Shown here: one piece after another, positions 1 to 8,339 of the stretch
Position numbering within the stretch: position 1 is the first letter of the stretch
Layout: each line of letters opens with the position of its first letter
Assembly (NCBI RefSeq): GCF_021390395.1
Contig: NZ_JAJUWT010000028.1
Location: 1-64,000, forward strand
DNA length: 64,000 nucleotides
From: Saccharothrix sp. S26
GTDB lineage: Bacteria > Actinomycetota > Actinomycetes > Mycobacteriales > Pseudonocardiaceae
Direction: 5' to 3'
Notes under the pieces: generated by a model
What the model saw: the letters and a program-made list of their open reading frames with translations, nothing else
Told to the model about the DNA's origin: nothing
Databases searched by the model: none
Made by a program: the position numbers and the translations under genes

Positions 1-92
1 GGGTTGCCCTGGGGTTGGGGGGTGGGTGGTGGGGGTAGCAATTCAGGGTTCCCACCGATGCGGGTGGTGTCGAGCGCGGGGAGGGTGGAGGC

Positions 93-278
93 ATGACGAC
101 GTTGACGAGGCCTCAGGACCGGAAAGTGATCGCGGGGGTGTGCGCGGGGCTCGCGGCCCGGTACGGGTGGAAGGCGAGCACCGTGCGGTTGGTGTTCGTG
201 CTGTCGTGCCTGCTGCCGGGGCCGCAGTTCCTGGTCTACCTGGCGTTGTGGGTGATGATGCCGAAGCGTCCCTACTGA
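93..278 (+). CDS. PspC domain protein
   Basis: A 61-residue protein that is essentially one PspC domain: a basic N-terminus with RKVIAGVCAGLAARYG (residues about 10-25), then one hydrophobic membrane segment at about 34-55 ending in WVMMP. PspC proteins are small inner-membrane sensors or stress regulators, and short stand-alone forms are common in actinobacteria. The ATG at 93 is preceded by GGGAGGGTGGAGG, a strong ribosome site. It converges on the GntR regulator and their stop regions overlap by 7 bases. The precise role is not known. Confidence 0.85.
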   Translation: MTTLTRPQDRKVIAGVCAGLAARYGWKASTVRLVFVLSCLLPGPQFLVYLALWVMMPKRPY

Positions 279-652
279 CCGCGGGTGGCGAGGGGGCCGG
301 TGTCGGTGAGGGCGGCGCGGACGATGTCGAGGGCTTCGTCGCTGGTCAGGCCCTGGTCTCGGGCGGTGGCGGCGTAGGAGCGGGCGGCGCGCAGGACGCG
401 TTCGCGGCCGCGTTGGCCGGCGGCGCTGACGACGGTGCCGGCGCGGCCGCGGGTTTCGATGAGGCCGGCTTCCTCGAGTTCGCGGTAGGCGCGGGCGACG
501 GTGTTGACGGCGAGGCCGAGGTCGGCGGCCAGGGCGCGCACGGTGGGCAGGCGGGTGCCGGCGGCGAGGTCGCGGTCGGTGATGGCGCGGGCGAACTGGG
601 ATCGGACCTGTTCGTAGGGCGGCACGGGCGAGGCGGGGTCGATGCTGATCAC
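272..652 (-). CDS. GntR family regulator, YtrA-like
   Basis: 126 residues. Residues 10-75 form the GntR winged helix: PPYEQVRSQFARAI, then the recognition region LGLAVNTVARAYRELEEAGL and the wing ETRGRAGTVV. Only about 45 residues follow, too short for a FadR, HutC or MocR effector domain, which is the YtrA subfamily pattern. YtrA regulators usually control nearby ABC transporters or membrane-stress genes; none is adjacent here. It is divergent from the FtsX-like gene with about 30 bp between starts and converges on the PspC gene. Regulation of one or both neighbours is inference. Confidence 0.85.
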   Translation of the reverse strand: MISIDPASPVPPYEQVRSQFARAITDRDLAAGTRLPTVRALAADLGLAVNTVARAYRELEEAGLIETRGRAGTVVSAAGQRGRERVLRAARSYAATARDQGLTSDEALDIVRAALTDTGPLATRGQ

Positions 653-681
653 GCGTCGATGGTGGCAGAGGGCGCGGGTGG

Positions 682-1179
682 GTGCGGCGCGCCACGGTGG
701 TGACGTCGGGTCGCAGGACGGCCACGGTCCGTGGCAGGGTGGTGGGCGTGGTGCGTCGCCGTCCGTTGTTGTCGACCGTGGTGTTGGCGTTGGTCACGGG
801 CGTGGCCGGGCTGGTGGTGCTGTTCGGGCCGGACCGGCGGGTCGCGGGCACGCCGGTGCCGCATTGCGCGGCGGTGCGGTTGTTGTTCGACTCCGACGGG
901 GAGATGCGGCGGGTGGCGGGCGAGTTGCGCGGTGACCGCAGGGTGCGGGAGGTGCGGGACGAGCGGACGCAGGCGCAGAACCACGAGCGGTTGACGGCGG
1001 CGTTGCGGGAGGCGGGCCGTGACGACCTGGCCGACGCGGCCCGGGTGGACCTGACGCCGGCGTCGGTGCAGGTGGTGGAGGCGGTGGGGGTGGACGCGGC
1101 GGAGTTGGCCGAGGAGTTGCGGCAGCAGTTCCGGGTGAACCTGGTGGATGTGTGCCGGCAGCCGCAGGACTCCGGTTAG
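682..1179 (+). CDS. FtsX extracellular-domain-like membrane-anchored protein
   Basis: 165 residues. A basic N-terminus is followed by one membrane anchor (about 31-49, LLSTVVLALVTGVAGLVVLF). The rest is extracytoplasmic, with a pattern like the FtsX ectodomain: a strand with VRLLFDSDGEMRRV, a helix-rich middle, and a closing VNLVDVCRQ. FtsX proper has four membrane segments and pairs with FtsE; those parts are absent, so this is a free ectodomain-type protein of unknown role. The GTG start at 682 is chosen for length; GTG codons near 748 would also keep the anchor. Its stop overlaps the convergent kal stop by 4 bases. Confidence 0.6.
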   Translation: MRRATVVTSGRRTATVRGRVVGVVRRRPLLSTVVLALVTGVAGLVVLFGPDRRVAGTPVPHCAAVRLLFDSDGEMRRVAGELRGDRRVREVRDERTQAQNHERLTAALREAGRDDLADAARVDLTPASVQVVEAVGVDAAELAEELRQQFRVNLVDVCRQPQDSG

Positions 1180-1598
1180 CCCTGGTCGGGGCGGTGGGGT
1201 GCGACGACGGTGCCGCGGGCGCGGGTGACGATGACGGGCGGGTCGAGGACGTCGGCGGCGGAGGGGCCGCGGTGGGGTGCGGAGCGGCAGACGACGCGGG
1301 CTTCGAAGTCGATCTCGCGGGAGCGGGTGCCGACGCGGACGAGGGTGGCGGTGGCTTCGATGACGTCGCCGGCCTGGATGGGTGCGAGGAACTCGACGGA
1401 GGAGTAGGCGGCGAAGAGCCCTTCGTCGCCGTCGGTGCGGATGAGCAGTTCGGTGGCGACGTCGCCGAACAGGCCCAGGCCGTAGGCGCCGTCGACGAGG
1501 TCGCCGCCGTAGTGGGCGTGGGAGTGGGGCACGTAGCGGCGGTGGGTGACGGTGACGCCCTCGGTGATGCCCTCGGTGGCGCGGTGGGTGGGGCTCAC
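1176..1598 (-). CDS. kal: 3-aminobutyryl-CoA ammonia-lyase
   Basis: 140 residues with a single hotdog fold: PHSHAHYGGDLVDGAYGLG near residue 25 is the helix and active-site region, followed by strands such as VEFLAPIQAGDVIEATATLVRVG. Kal removes ammonia from L-3-aminobutyryl-CoA to give crotonyl-CoA, the last dedicated step of lysine degradation through 3,5-diaminohexanoate. The identification rests on the fold plus direct linkage: its GTG start overlaps the kamE stop (GTGA). Alone it could be read as a MaoC-like or thioesterase-like hotdog protein. Confidence 0.8.
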   Translation of the reverse strand: MSPTHRATEGITEGVTVTHRRYVPHSHAHYGGDLVDGAYGLGLFGDVATELLIRTDGDEGLFAAYSSVEFLAPIQAGDVIEATATLVRVGTRSREIDFEARVVCRSAPHRGPSAADVLDPPVIVTRARGTVVAPHRPDQG

Positions 1599-2335
1599 GG
1601 GTTCTCCTTGCGGGTGCGGACGGCGTGGACGAGGTAGCTGGCGACGTCGCCGGGGGTGGTGCTGCGGCCGAACACGCGGTCCACGCCGAGGTCGGCGGCC
1701 ATGAGCGGGTCGAAGCGGGGTCCGCCGGCGATGAGCAGCGGTCGCCGCTCCCCCATGGCCTCGCGGAACGCGGCGGACATCTCGCGGGTGTTGAGCAGGT
1801 GGGCGTCGCGTTGGGTGACGACCTGGGAGACCAGGACGGCGTCGGCTTTCTCGGCGCGGGCGCGGCGGACGAGTTCGGGCACGGACACCTGGGCGCCGAG
1901 GTTGACGACCTTGAGCTCGCGGTAGTACTCGAGGCCCTTCTCGCCGGCGAACCCCTTGATGTTGAGGATGGCGTCGATGCCGACGGTGTGGGCGTCGGTG
2001 CCGATGCAGGCGCCGACGACGACGAGTTTGCGGCGCAGCAGCCGGCGCAGCGCGGTGTTGACCTCGGCGGGCGGCAGCAGCGGGTAGTCGCGTTCGACGA
2101 CGCGCACGTCGTCGAGGTCGACGATGTGGCGGACGGAGCCGTAGACGACGAAGAAGGTGAAGCCGTCGCCGATGGGGCGGGAGTGCACGACCATGGCGGG
2201 GTCGATGCCCATCTTGGTGGCGAGTTGCAGGGCGGCGCCGTCGGCTTTCGGGCCGGCGGGGACGGGCAGGGTGAACGAGGTCTGCACCATGCCGTCGCCG
2301 GTGGTGTCGCCGTAGGGGCGGACGTGGCGCTTCAC
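1595..2335 (-). CDS. kamE: Lysine 5,6-aminomutase, beta (B12-binding) subunit
   Basis: 246 residues. The cobalamin motif DxHxxG is present as DAHTVG (D114, H116, G119), with the expected Rossmann-type B12 domain around it (VVVGACIGTD). K127 in NIKG lies 11 residues after H116, as does the PLP-binding lysine in the clostridial enzyme. With KamD it moves the terminal amino group of beta-lysine (or D-lysine) from C6 to C5 using adenosylcobalamin and PLP. The GTG start at 2335 overlaps the kamD stop (GTGA). Upstream in-frame sequence is the antiparallel shadow of kamD and is not coding. Confidence 0.93.
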   Translation of the reverse strand: MKRHVRPYGDTTGDGMVQTSFTLPVPAGPKADGAALQLATKMGIDPAMVVHSRPIGDGFTFFVVYGSVRHIVDLDDVRVVERDYPLLPPAEVNTALRRLLRRKLVVVGACIGTDAHTVGIDAILNIKGFAGEKGLEYYRELKVVNLGAQVSVPELVRRARAEKADAVLVSQVVTQRDAHLLNTREMSAAFREAMGERRPLLIAGGPRFDPLMAADLGVDRVFGRSTTPGDVASYLVHAVRTRKENP

Positions 2336-3900
2336 GGCTGTGCCTCCAGCAGGTCCGCGGCCGGGTTGAGGTAGTCGTCGGCTTTGGCGATGACGCCGTC
2401 GGCGCCGCGGCCGCCGGTGGCGGGGCGTTTCATCAGGCCGAAGGTGCCGTCGGCGATGGCGTCGAGCAGGCCGTCGTCGACGATGCGGCCGAGCAGGTCG
2501 ACGGCTTCGCCGAGGACCTGGTGCGCGCGTCGGACGATGAGGCCGTCGGGTGCGGGTCTGAAGTCCTCGCGCAGGCCGCCGGCGGCGTTGAGGACGTAGC
2601 GGACGTTGCGCAGGGCGAGGTCGCGGTCGGACAGGAACGGGGTGACGACGGCTTCGGTCATCATGCCGACGAGCAGGATGGACTGGCCGGTGAGCAGGCC
2701 GGCGAGGGTGAAGAACCCGTCGAGCAGGTAGCCGTGGAACACGTCGCCGGTCATGTGCTTGGTGGGGGGCATCCACTTCAGCGGGGCGTCGGGGAACAGT
2801 TCGCGGGCCAGCAGGGCGTGGGCGAGTTCGAGGCGGAACGACTCGGGGATCTCGGGGTTGATCTCGAAAGCGTGGCCCAGGCCCAGGAGGTGGTCGGGCA
2901 GGCCGGCTTCGTGGGCGAAGTGCGCGTTGAGCAGTTGGGAGACGGTGACGGTGTGGGCGGCGTCGACGGCGTCGGCGGTGGTGAGGTAGTTGTCCTCGCC
3001 GGTGTTGATGACGATGCCGGCGCGGGCGTGGACCTGGCGGGAGAAGCGCTGGTCGACGAAGGTGCGGACGGGGTTGATGTCGCGGAACAGGATGCCGTAC
3101 ATGGAGTCGTTGAGCATCATGTCGAGGCGTTGCAGGCCGGCCAGGACGGCGATCTCGGGCATGCACAGGCCGGAGGCGTAGTTGGTGAGCCGGATGTAGC
3201 GGCCGACCTCCTTGGACACCTCGTCCAGGGCGGCGCGCATGATGCGGAAGTTCTCCTGGGTGGCGTAGGTGCCGGCGAAGCCGTGGTGGGTGGCGCCTTC
3301 GGGGACGTAGTCGAGCAGGGACTGGCCGGTGGAGCGGATGACGGCGATGACGTCGGCGCCGGCGCGGGCGGCGTTGCGGGCCTGCACGACGTCCTCGTCG
3401 ATGTCGCCGGTGGCGACGATGAGGTAGAGCCAGGGGCGTCGGGGCGGGTCGCCGAGCTTGGTGACGAGCTTGTCGCGGTGGGCGCGGTTGCGGTCGACGG
3501 TGCGCAGGCCGCGGGTGATCGCGGCGGTGGCGGCTTTGCGGGCGCGGTCGCGGTCGCGTCCGGTGGGCAGGGTGTAGCGGACCTGGCCGGCGGCGGTGGC
3601 CTCGGCGAGGTCGGTGAGGGTGGGCAGGTCGTGTTCGCGCAGGGCGTGGAAGACGGGCAGGGCGACGCCGTGCTCGAGGCCGCAGTGCTCGCGGACGGTG
3701 TCGACGACCCGGTTGACCCAGGGCACGTCGCCGGCGCGGTGGGTGGTGTCGGCGCCGGTGATGCCGGCCAGCCGGAGCGTGGCGCGCTCGACCGAGACCG
3801 TGGTGTGGGCCTTGGCCAGGGCCACCACCGGTTCGGCGGCCTTGGCGGCGAGTTCGCGCGCCTTGGCGACCACCTGCGGGTCGAGGTCGAGCAACGCCAT
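2332..3900 (-). CDS. kamD: Lysine 5,6-aminomutase, alpha subunit
   Basis: 522 residues, close to the usual length of the alpha subunit, a TIM-barrel protein that binds PLP and adenosylcobalamin with KamE. Conserved blocks include LEHGVALPVFHALREHDLP, MPEIAVLAGLQRLDMMLNDS, NTGEDNYLTTADAVDAAHTV and PPTKHMTGDVF. I place the start at the ATG at 3900 because AGGAG lies 8 bases upstream; an in-frame GTG at 3909 lacks such a site. It heads kamD-kamE-kal, with 241 bp separating it from the amidohydrolase. That gap holds two tandem GGCACCGGGTC copies (3964-3985) and two GTGCCTGCCGG copies (4001-4026), whose role is unknown. Confidence 0.93.
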   Translation of the reverse strand: MALLDLDPQVVAKARELAAKAAEPVVALAKAHTTVSVERATLRLAGITGADTTHRAGDVPWVNRVVDTVREHCGLEHGVALPVFHALREHDLPTLTDLAEATAAGQVRYTLPTGRDRDRARKAATAAITRGLRTVDRNRAHRDKLVTKLGDPPRRPWLYLIVATGDIDEDVVQARNAARAGADVIAVIRSTGQSLLDYVPEGATHHGFAGTYATQENFRIMRAALDEVSKEVGRYIRLTNYASGLCMPEIAVLAGLQRLDMMLNDSMYGILFRDINPVRTFVDQRFSRQVHARAGIVINTGEDNYLTTADAVDAAHTVTVSQLLNAHFAHEAGLPDHLLGLGHAFEINPEIPESFRLELAHALLARELFPDAPLKWMPPTKHMTGDVFHGYLLDGFFTLAGLLTGQSILLVGMMTEAVVTPFLSDRDLALRNVRYVLNAAGGLREDFRPAPDGLIVRRAHQVLGEAVDLLGRIVDDGLLDAIADGTFGLMKRPATGGRGADGVIAKADDYLNPAADLLEAQP

Positions 3901-4141
3901 CGGGTTCACTCCTGGTGCGTCGGGGTCGGATACGGGTGGGGCCGGGGTCGTGACGCTGGGGACGGCACCGGGTCGGCACCGGGTCGGGTCCGACGGTCAC
4001 GTGCCTGCCGGTCAGGTGCCTGCCGGACCCCCGCGCCGGGCCGGCGCCATGACCGCGGCCGGTGTCACGGCTGTCACGGCCCGGCCTGGTCGGGTGGCCC
4101 GGGTCGTCGCGACCGCCTCCGCGGAGCCGTCGGGGAACCCG

Positions 4142-5698
4142 TCATCCCAGCTCACCCCGGTCGAACAGGGTGCGGCCGCGCAGGACGGTGCGCAGACAGG
4201 TCGGGGTGGGGCCGTCGAGGGCCGGGAGGGCGGGGACGCGGGAGCGGGGGTCGGTGGACCAGCGTTGGACGCGGCTGTCGGGGGCGGTGACCTCCAGGTC
4301 GCCCGCGTCCCACACGGCGTAGGTGGCGGGCGCGCCGGGTTGCAGGGTGCCGGTGAGGCCGTCGTCGACGCCGGCGGCGCGCCAGCCGCCGCGGGTGTGG
4401 GCGGTGAACGCGGCGCGCGGGGAGATGCCGTGACCGTCGGTGCGGTGGTGGACGGCGGCTTTGACCGCGGCCCACGGGTCGACGGGGGTCACGGGGGCGT
4501 CGGAGCCCAGGGCGAGGATCAGGCCGGCGGCGGCGAGGTGGGAGAACGGGTTGAGCGCGGTGCCGCGGTCGACGCCCAGGCGTTGGGCGTACATGCCGTC
4601 GGGGCCGCCCCAGGCGTGGTCGAACAGGGGTTGCACGGAGGCGACCACGCCCCAGGAGGCCAGCCGCGCGGCCTGCTCGGGGGTGATCATCTCGAGGTGT
4701 TCGAGGCGGTGGCGGCGGGCGGCCAGGGCGGGCGCGCCGACGGTCTCGGCGGCGCGGGCGAAGCCCTCGACGACGGCGGCGACGGCGGCGTCGCCGATGA
4801 CGTGGAACCCGCCTTGGAGGCCGGCGCGGGTGCAGCGGACGAGGTGGTCGGCGATGGCGTCAGCGTCGAGGTAGAGCGCGCCGCGGGTGTCGGCGTCGCG
4901 GTAGGGCTCGCACAGCGCGGCGGTGCGCGAGCCGAGCGCGCCGTCGACGAACAGGTCGCCGGCCAGGCCGCGCACGGGCAGGTCTGTCGGCTCGAGGCCG
5001 CCCCAGTAGCCGACGACGTCGAGCAGGTCGGTGGCCAGCAGGTCGGCCAGGTCGTCACGGCCGGAGATGTCGGGTCCGGCGCACTCGTGCACCGAGGCGA
5101 TGCCGCGGGACGCGGCGTGGCGCAGGAACGCCTGTTGGGCGGCGCGGCGCCGGTCGGCGGGGATGGCGTCCTTGGCGGCACGCCGCACGTGGTGGTGCGC
5201 CGCGCGCGACAGCGGCCCCTCGGGGTGGTGGCCGTCGGCGTCGCGGGCGTCGGGGGCCAGGTCCAGCAGCGCGGTGGACACCGCGGCGGAGTGCACGTCG
5301 ATGCGCGACAGGTACACGCGCGCGCCGCGGCCGGCCTCGTCGAGTTCGGCGCGGGTCGGGGGGCGTTGTTCGGGCCAGCGGGTCTCGTCCCAGCCGTGGC
5401 CCCAGACCAGGGGGCCGTCGGCGGCGCGCACGGCGTCGAGCAGCTCGGCCAGGGAGCGGCAGCCGGTGAGGTCGAGACCGGTGAGCAGCAGCCCGGCGGA
5501 GGTGGCGTGCACGTGGGCGTCCACGAACGCGGGTGCGACGAACGCGCCGTGCAGGTCGACGACGTCGGCGTCGGGGTGCAGGGCGCGGCCGGCGGTGTCC
5601 TGGCCGAGCCACACCACGACGCCGTCGGTGACGGCCATCGCGGTGGCGTCGGGAGAGGTCGGGGAGTGGATGCGTCCCCCCACGAGCAGAGTAGTCAC
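4142..5698 (-). CDS. Amidohydrolase, YtcJ-like
   Basis: 518 residues of the amidohydrolase superfamily. The N-terminal metal motif is HVHATS (preceded by PAFVDA). A further metal-ligand candidate is HVIGDAAVAAVV, then HRLEHLEM, and the C-terminal catalytic aspartate lies in LGSDAPVTPVDPWAAV. This layout matches YtcJ/exoenzyme-regulatory proteins, zinc-type hydrolases of N-acyl or amide bonds with poorly known substrates. The GTG start overlaps the kdd stop (GTGA), so it is translated with kdd inside the lysine operon. A role there, for example hydrolysing an acylated intermediate, is inference. No sequence feature makes it the missing cleavage enzyme Kce. Confidence 0.8.
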   Translation of the reverse strand: MTTLLVGGRIHSPTSPDATAMAVTDGVVVWLGQDTAGRALHPDADVVDLHGAFVAPAFVDAHVHATSAGLLLTGLDLTGCRSLAELLDAVRAADGPLVWGHGWDETRWPEQRPPTRAELDEAGRGARVYLSRIDVHSAAVSTALLDLAPDARDADGHHPEGPLSRAAHHHVRRAAKDAIPADRRRAAQQAFLRHAASRGIASVHECAGPDISGRDDLADLLATDLLDVVGYWGGLEPTDLPVRGLAGDLFVDGALGSRTAALCEPYRDADTRGALYLDADAIADHLVRCTRAGLQGGFHVIGDAAVAAVVEGFARAAETVGAPALAARRHRLEHLEMITPEQAARLASWGVVASVQPLFDHAWGGPDGMYAQRLGVDRGTALNPFSHLAAAGLILALGSDAPVTPVDPWAAVKAAVHHRTDGHGISPRAAFTAHTRGGWRAAGVDDGLTGTLQPGAPATYAVWDAGDLEVTAPDSRVQRWSTDPRSRVPALPALDGPTPTCLRTVLRGRTLFDRGELG

Positions 5699-6711
5699 GC
5701 CTGCTGAGTCTGCCGGTGCTCGAACAGCGCCCGCACGGCAGGTTCGGCGCGCAGCAGGTCGAGGGCGAACGCGGCGTGACCGGGCACGTAGCCGTTGCCG
5801 ACGAGCATCTCCACGTCGGCGGCGAGCCCTTCGGCGCCCAGGGCGGCGGCGGCGAAGGAGGTGGCCATGGAGAAGAACACGATGGTGCCGCCGTCGGCGG
5901 TGGCCAGGATCGCGCCGTGTTCGCAGCCGGGCACGTCCACGCACACCACGGTCACGTCCACCCGGGGGGTGACGGCGGCGGCGACGGCGAGGGGGTCGCG
6001 GGCGTCGGCGACGACGACGGTGTCGGCGAGTCCGGCGGCGCGGACGGCGGCGGCTTCGCGGTCGGTGGGCACGAGGGCGACCAGGCGGGACGCGCCGGCG
6101 CGGCGGGCGGCGGCCAGCGACAGCGACCCGGATTTGCCGCCGCCGCCCAGGACCAGCACCGACGGCGCGTGGCGGCGGCGCACGACCCGGTCGGTCAGGG
6201 CGGGCGCGCCGCACACGTCGAGCACGGACAGGGCGAGTTCGGCGGGCAGGTCGTCGGGCAGGACGGCGGCGATGGAGCGGCCGAACAGCACCGCGGTGCC
6301 CTCGCAGGGGACCTGTTCGTCGGTGCCGTCCCAGCGGGCGAGGCCGTCGGTGAGGCGCAGGGGGGTGAGGGTGAGCGAGACCAGGGTGGCGACGCGGTCG
6401 CCGACGCGCAGGCCGAGGGGTGAGCGGGGGCCGACCTCGCGGACGACGCCGAGCAGCATGCCGCCCGATCCGGTGACGGGGTTCTGCATCTTGCCGCGGG
6501 CGGCGACGATGTCCAGCACGGCCTGGCGGACGCCGTCGACGCCGTGCTGTTCGCGCAGCTGGCGGTAGGAGGCGGCGTCGAGGTTGAGGCGGGTGACGTC
6601 GACGAGGACCTCGTCGGGTCCGCACACGGGGGTGGCGTCGAGCCGGTGGGCCTGCTGCGGCAGCACCCCGGCGGGGTCGAGGACGCGGTGCGCACCGTAC
6701 GGCGACGTCAT
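5695..6711 (-). CDS. kdd: L-erythro-3,5-diaminohexanoate dehydrogenase
   Basis: 338 residues, the usual Kdd length. The N-terminal part carries GKMQNPVTGSGGMLLGVV, and a nucleotide-binding glycine-rich turn follows at about 161-170 (VLVLGGGGKSGSLSL). Kdd oxidatively deaminates 3,5-diaminohexanoate, the KamDE product, to 5-amino-3-oxohexanoate using NAD(P). It is the first gene of the minus-strand lysine operon. The ATG at 6711 has AAGGA five bases upstream. The promoter region (6712-6806) contains the palindrome TTCACGTGAA at 6750-6759 and the 11-mer ATATCTTCACG also found before kamA. The family superficially resembles zinc-free alcohol dehydrogenases. Confidence 0.88.
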   Translation of the reverse strand: MTSPYGAHRVLDPAGVLPQQAHRLDATPVCGPDEVLVDVTRLNLDAASYRQLREQHGVDGVRQAVLDIVAARGKMQNPVTGSGGMLLGVVREVGPRSPLGLRVGDRVATLVSLTLTPLRLTDGLARWDGTDEQVPCEGTAVLFGRSIAAVLPDDLPAELALSVLDVCGAPALTDRVVRRRHAPSVLVLGGGGKSGSLSLAAARRAGASRLVALVPTDREAAAVRAAGLADTVVVADARDPLAVAAAVTPRVDVTVVCVDVPGCEHGAILATADGGTIVFFSMATSFAAAALGAEGLAADVEMLVGNGYVPGHAAFALDLLRAEPAVRALFEHRQTQQA

Positions 6712-6744
6712 GGAAATCCTTCGGTCGACAGGGCAGGGACGCGG

Positions 6745-6759
6745 ATATCTTCACGTGAA
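6745..6759. promoter_or_regulatory. Candidate operator upstream of kdd
   Basis: ATATCTTCACG at 6745-6755 overlaps a perfect 10-bp palindrome TTCACGTGAA at 6750-6759, about 35-50 bases before the kdd start. The same 11-mer occurs at 15349-15359 before kamA. AT-rich shared words are rare in this GC content. Binding by a lysine-responsive regulator is inference. Confidence 0.4.
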
Positions 6760-6806
6760 CGGCCAGGATTCCGCAAGGGACTCCCTGGGGAGGGTCGTAG
6801 ACGTGA

Positions 6807-6844
6807 AGGTGCCCGACCCGGAGGGACATCCGGGTCGGGCACCT
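6807..6844 (-). terminator. Intrinsic terminator-like hairpin after tctA
   Basis: A perfect 15-bp stem (6807-6821 with 6830-6844, arms AGGTGCCCGACCCGG and its complement) and an 8-base loop AGGGACAT, starting 14 bases past the tctA stop. There is no clear U-tract, as is common for actinobacterial terminators. It separates the transporter operon from the kdd promoter. Confidence 0.8.
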
Positions 6845-6857
6845 CCGGCGAGCCCGG

Positions 6858-8339
6858 TCAGGCGTCGCGGCGCACCCGCAGCACCACCGTGACCACCAGC
6901 GCCACGGCCAGCAGCCCGTAGGCGACCGCCGCGAACGGACTCGTCACCAACGCCACCGGATCACCCTGCCCGATCTGCAGCGTCCGGCGGACCTGCTCCT
7001 CCGCCATCGGCCCGAGGATCAACCCCACCACCAGCGGCGCCACCGGATAGCCACGACGACGCATGAACAACCCCGCCACACCGATCACCAACAACACCAC
7101 CAGGTCGTCCACCACGAAGTTCACCGCGTAGGTGCCCAACGCGGCGAACAGCAGGATCCCCGCGTACAGGTAGGGCCGCGGGATCTGCAGCACCTTCACC
7201 CAGATCCGCACCAACGGCAGGTTCAGCACCAGCAGCATCACGTTGCCGATGTACAGCGACGCGATCAACGCCCACACCAGCGCCGAGTCGTCGGTGAACA
7301 ACAGCGGACCCGGCTGGATGCCGTAGCTCTGGAACCCGGCCACGATCACCGCCGCCGTCGCCGTCGTCGGCAACCCCAACGTCAGCAACGGCACCAGCAC
7401 CCCGGCCGCGGCCGCGTTGTTGGCCGCCTCCGGACCGGCCACCCCCTCGATCGCCCCGCGCCCGAACTCCTCCGGCCGCTTCGCCAACTTCTTCTCCACC
7501 GCGTACGACAGGAACGTCGACACGTCCGCCCCACCGGCCGGGATCGTCCCGATCGGGAACCCGATCGCGGTGCCGCGCAGCCACGGCTTCCACGACCGCC
7601 GCCAGAACTCCCCGGTCATCCACCTCCCGCCGACCGGCACCACCTCCACCGGCCCGTGCCGCAGCCGCGCCGCCACGTACAACGCCTCCCCGACCGCGAA
7701 CACCCCCACCGCCACCACGACCACGTCGATCCCGTCGGACAACGTCGGCACACCCAGCGTGAACCGCTGCTGCCCGGTCAACGTGTCGGTGCCCACCAGC
7801 CCGAGGAACAACCCCAGCGCCAACGACGCCAACCCCCGCGCCGGCGACGCCCCCAGCAACGCCGCCACCGTCGTGAACGCCACCACCATCAACGCCACGT
7901 AGTCCGCCGGGCCCAGCGTCACCGCCAGCTCCGCGATCGACGGGGCCAACGCGGTCAACAGGACCGTCGCGATCGTGCCCGCCACGAACGACCCGATCGC
8001 CGCCGTCGCCAGCGCCGCCGCGCCGCGCCCGGCACGCGCCATCCGGTTGCCCTCCAGCGCCGTCACCACCGACGACGACTCGCCGGGCGTGTTGAGCAGG
8101 ATCGACGTGGTCGACCCGCCGTACATGCCGCCGTAGTAGATCCCCGCGAAGATGATCAACGCGGCGGTGGGTTCCAGCGAGTACGTCAACGGCAGCAGCA
8201 ACGCCACCGTCATCGCCGGGCCGATGCCCGGCAGCACCCCGACCGCGGTGCCCAGGGTGACGCCCAACAGGGCGTAGAGCAGGTACTCGGGCTGCGCGGC
8301 GGTCGCGAAACCCTCCAACAACGCACCGAGGCTACCCAT
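6858..8339 (-). CDS. tctA: Tripartite tricarboxylate transporter, large permease TctA
   Basis: 493 residues with about 11-12 membrane segments. Family signatures are present: GVLPGIGPAMTVALLLPLTY near the N-terminus, YYGGMYGGSTTSILLNTPGE, and the second-half repeat PAGGADVSTFLSYAVEKKL with GVAGPEAANNAAAAG. TctA is the main membrane subunit of secondary transporters that import citrate or other carboxylates delivered by a periplasmic-type binding protein. The start is the ATG at 8339, because the 33 preceding in-frame residues are Arg/Cys/Trp-rich shadow of tctB. It overlaps tctB by 8 bases and ends before a hairpin. Confidence 0.93.
   Translation of the reverse strand: MGSLGALLEGFATAAQPEYLLYALLGVTLGTAVGVLPGIGPAMTVALLLPLTYSLEPTAALIIFAGIYYGGMYGGSTTSILLNTPGESSSVVTALEGNRMARAGRGAAALATAAIGSFVAGTIATVLLTALAPSIAELAVTLGPADYVALMVVAFTTVAALLGASPARGLASLALGLFLGLVGTDTLTGQQRFTLGVPTLSDGIDVVVVAVGVFAVGEALYVAARLRHGPVEVVPVGGRWMTGEFWRRSWKPWLRGTAIGFPIGTIPAGGADVSTFLSYAVEKKLAKRPEEFGRGAIEGVAGPEAANNAAAAGVLVPLLTLGLPTTATAAVIVAGFQSYGIQPGPLLFTDDSALVWALIASLYIGNVMLLVLNLPLVRIWVKVLQIPRPYLYAGILLFAALGTYAVNFVVDDLVVLLVIGVAGLFMRRRGYPVAPLVVGLILGPMAEEQVRRTLQIGQGDPVALVTSPFAAVAYGLLAVALVVTVVLRVRRDA

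Noticed and set aside
2336..4000. Extension of kamE into a protein of about 800 residues
   Set aside because: The added frame is the Arg/Pro/His-rich shadow of kamD; the GTG at 2335 with GTGA overlap is the sensible start.
3901..4141. Cobalamin riboswitch upstream of B12-dependent kamD
   Set aside because: I could not find the B12-box or GCCACTG-type elements on the minus strand; only short tandem repeats are visible.
6712..6857. A dif recombination site at the strand-skew switch
   Set aside because: I see no dif-like 28-mer; the palindrome and terminator explain the visible symmetry.
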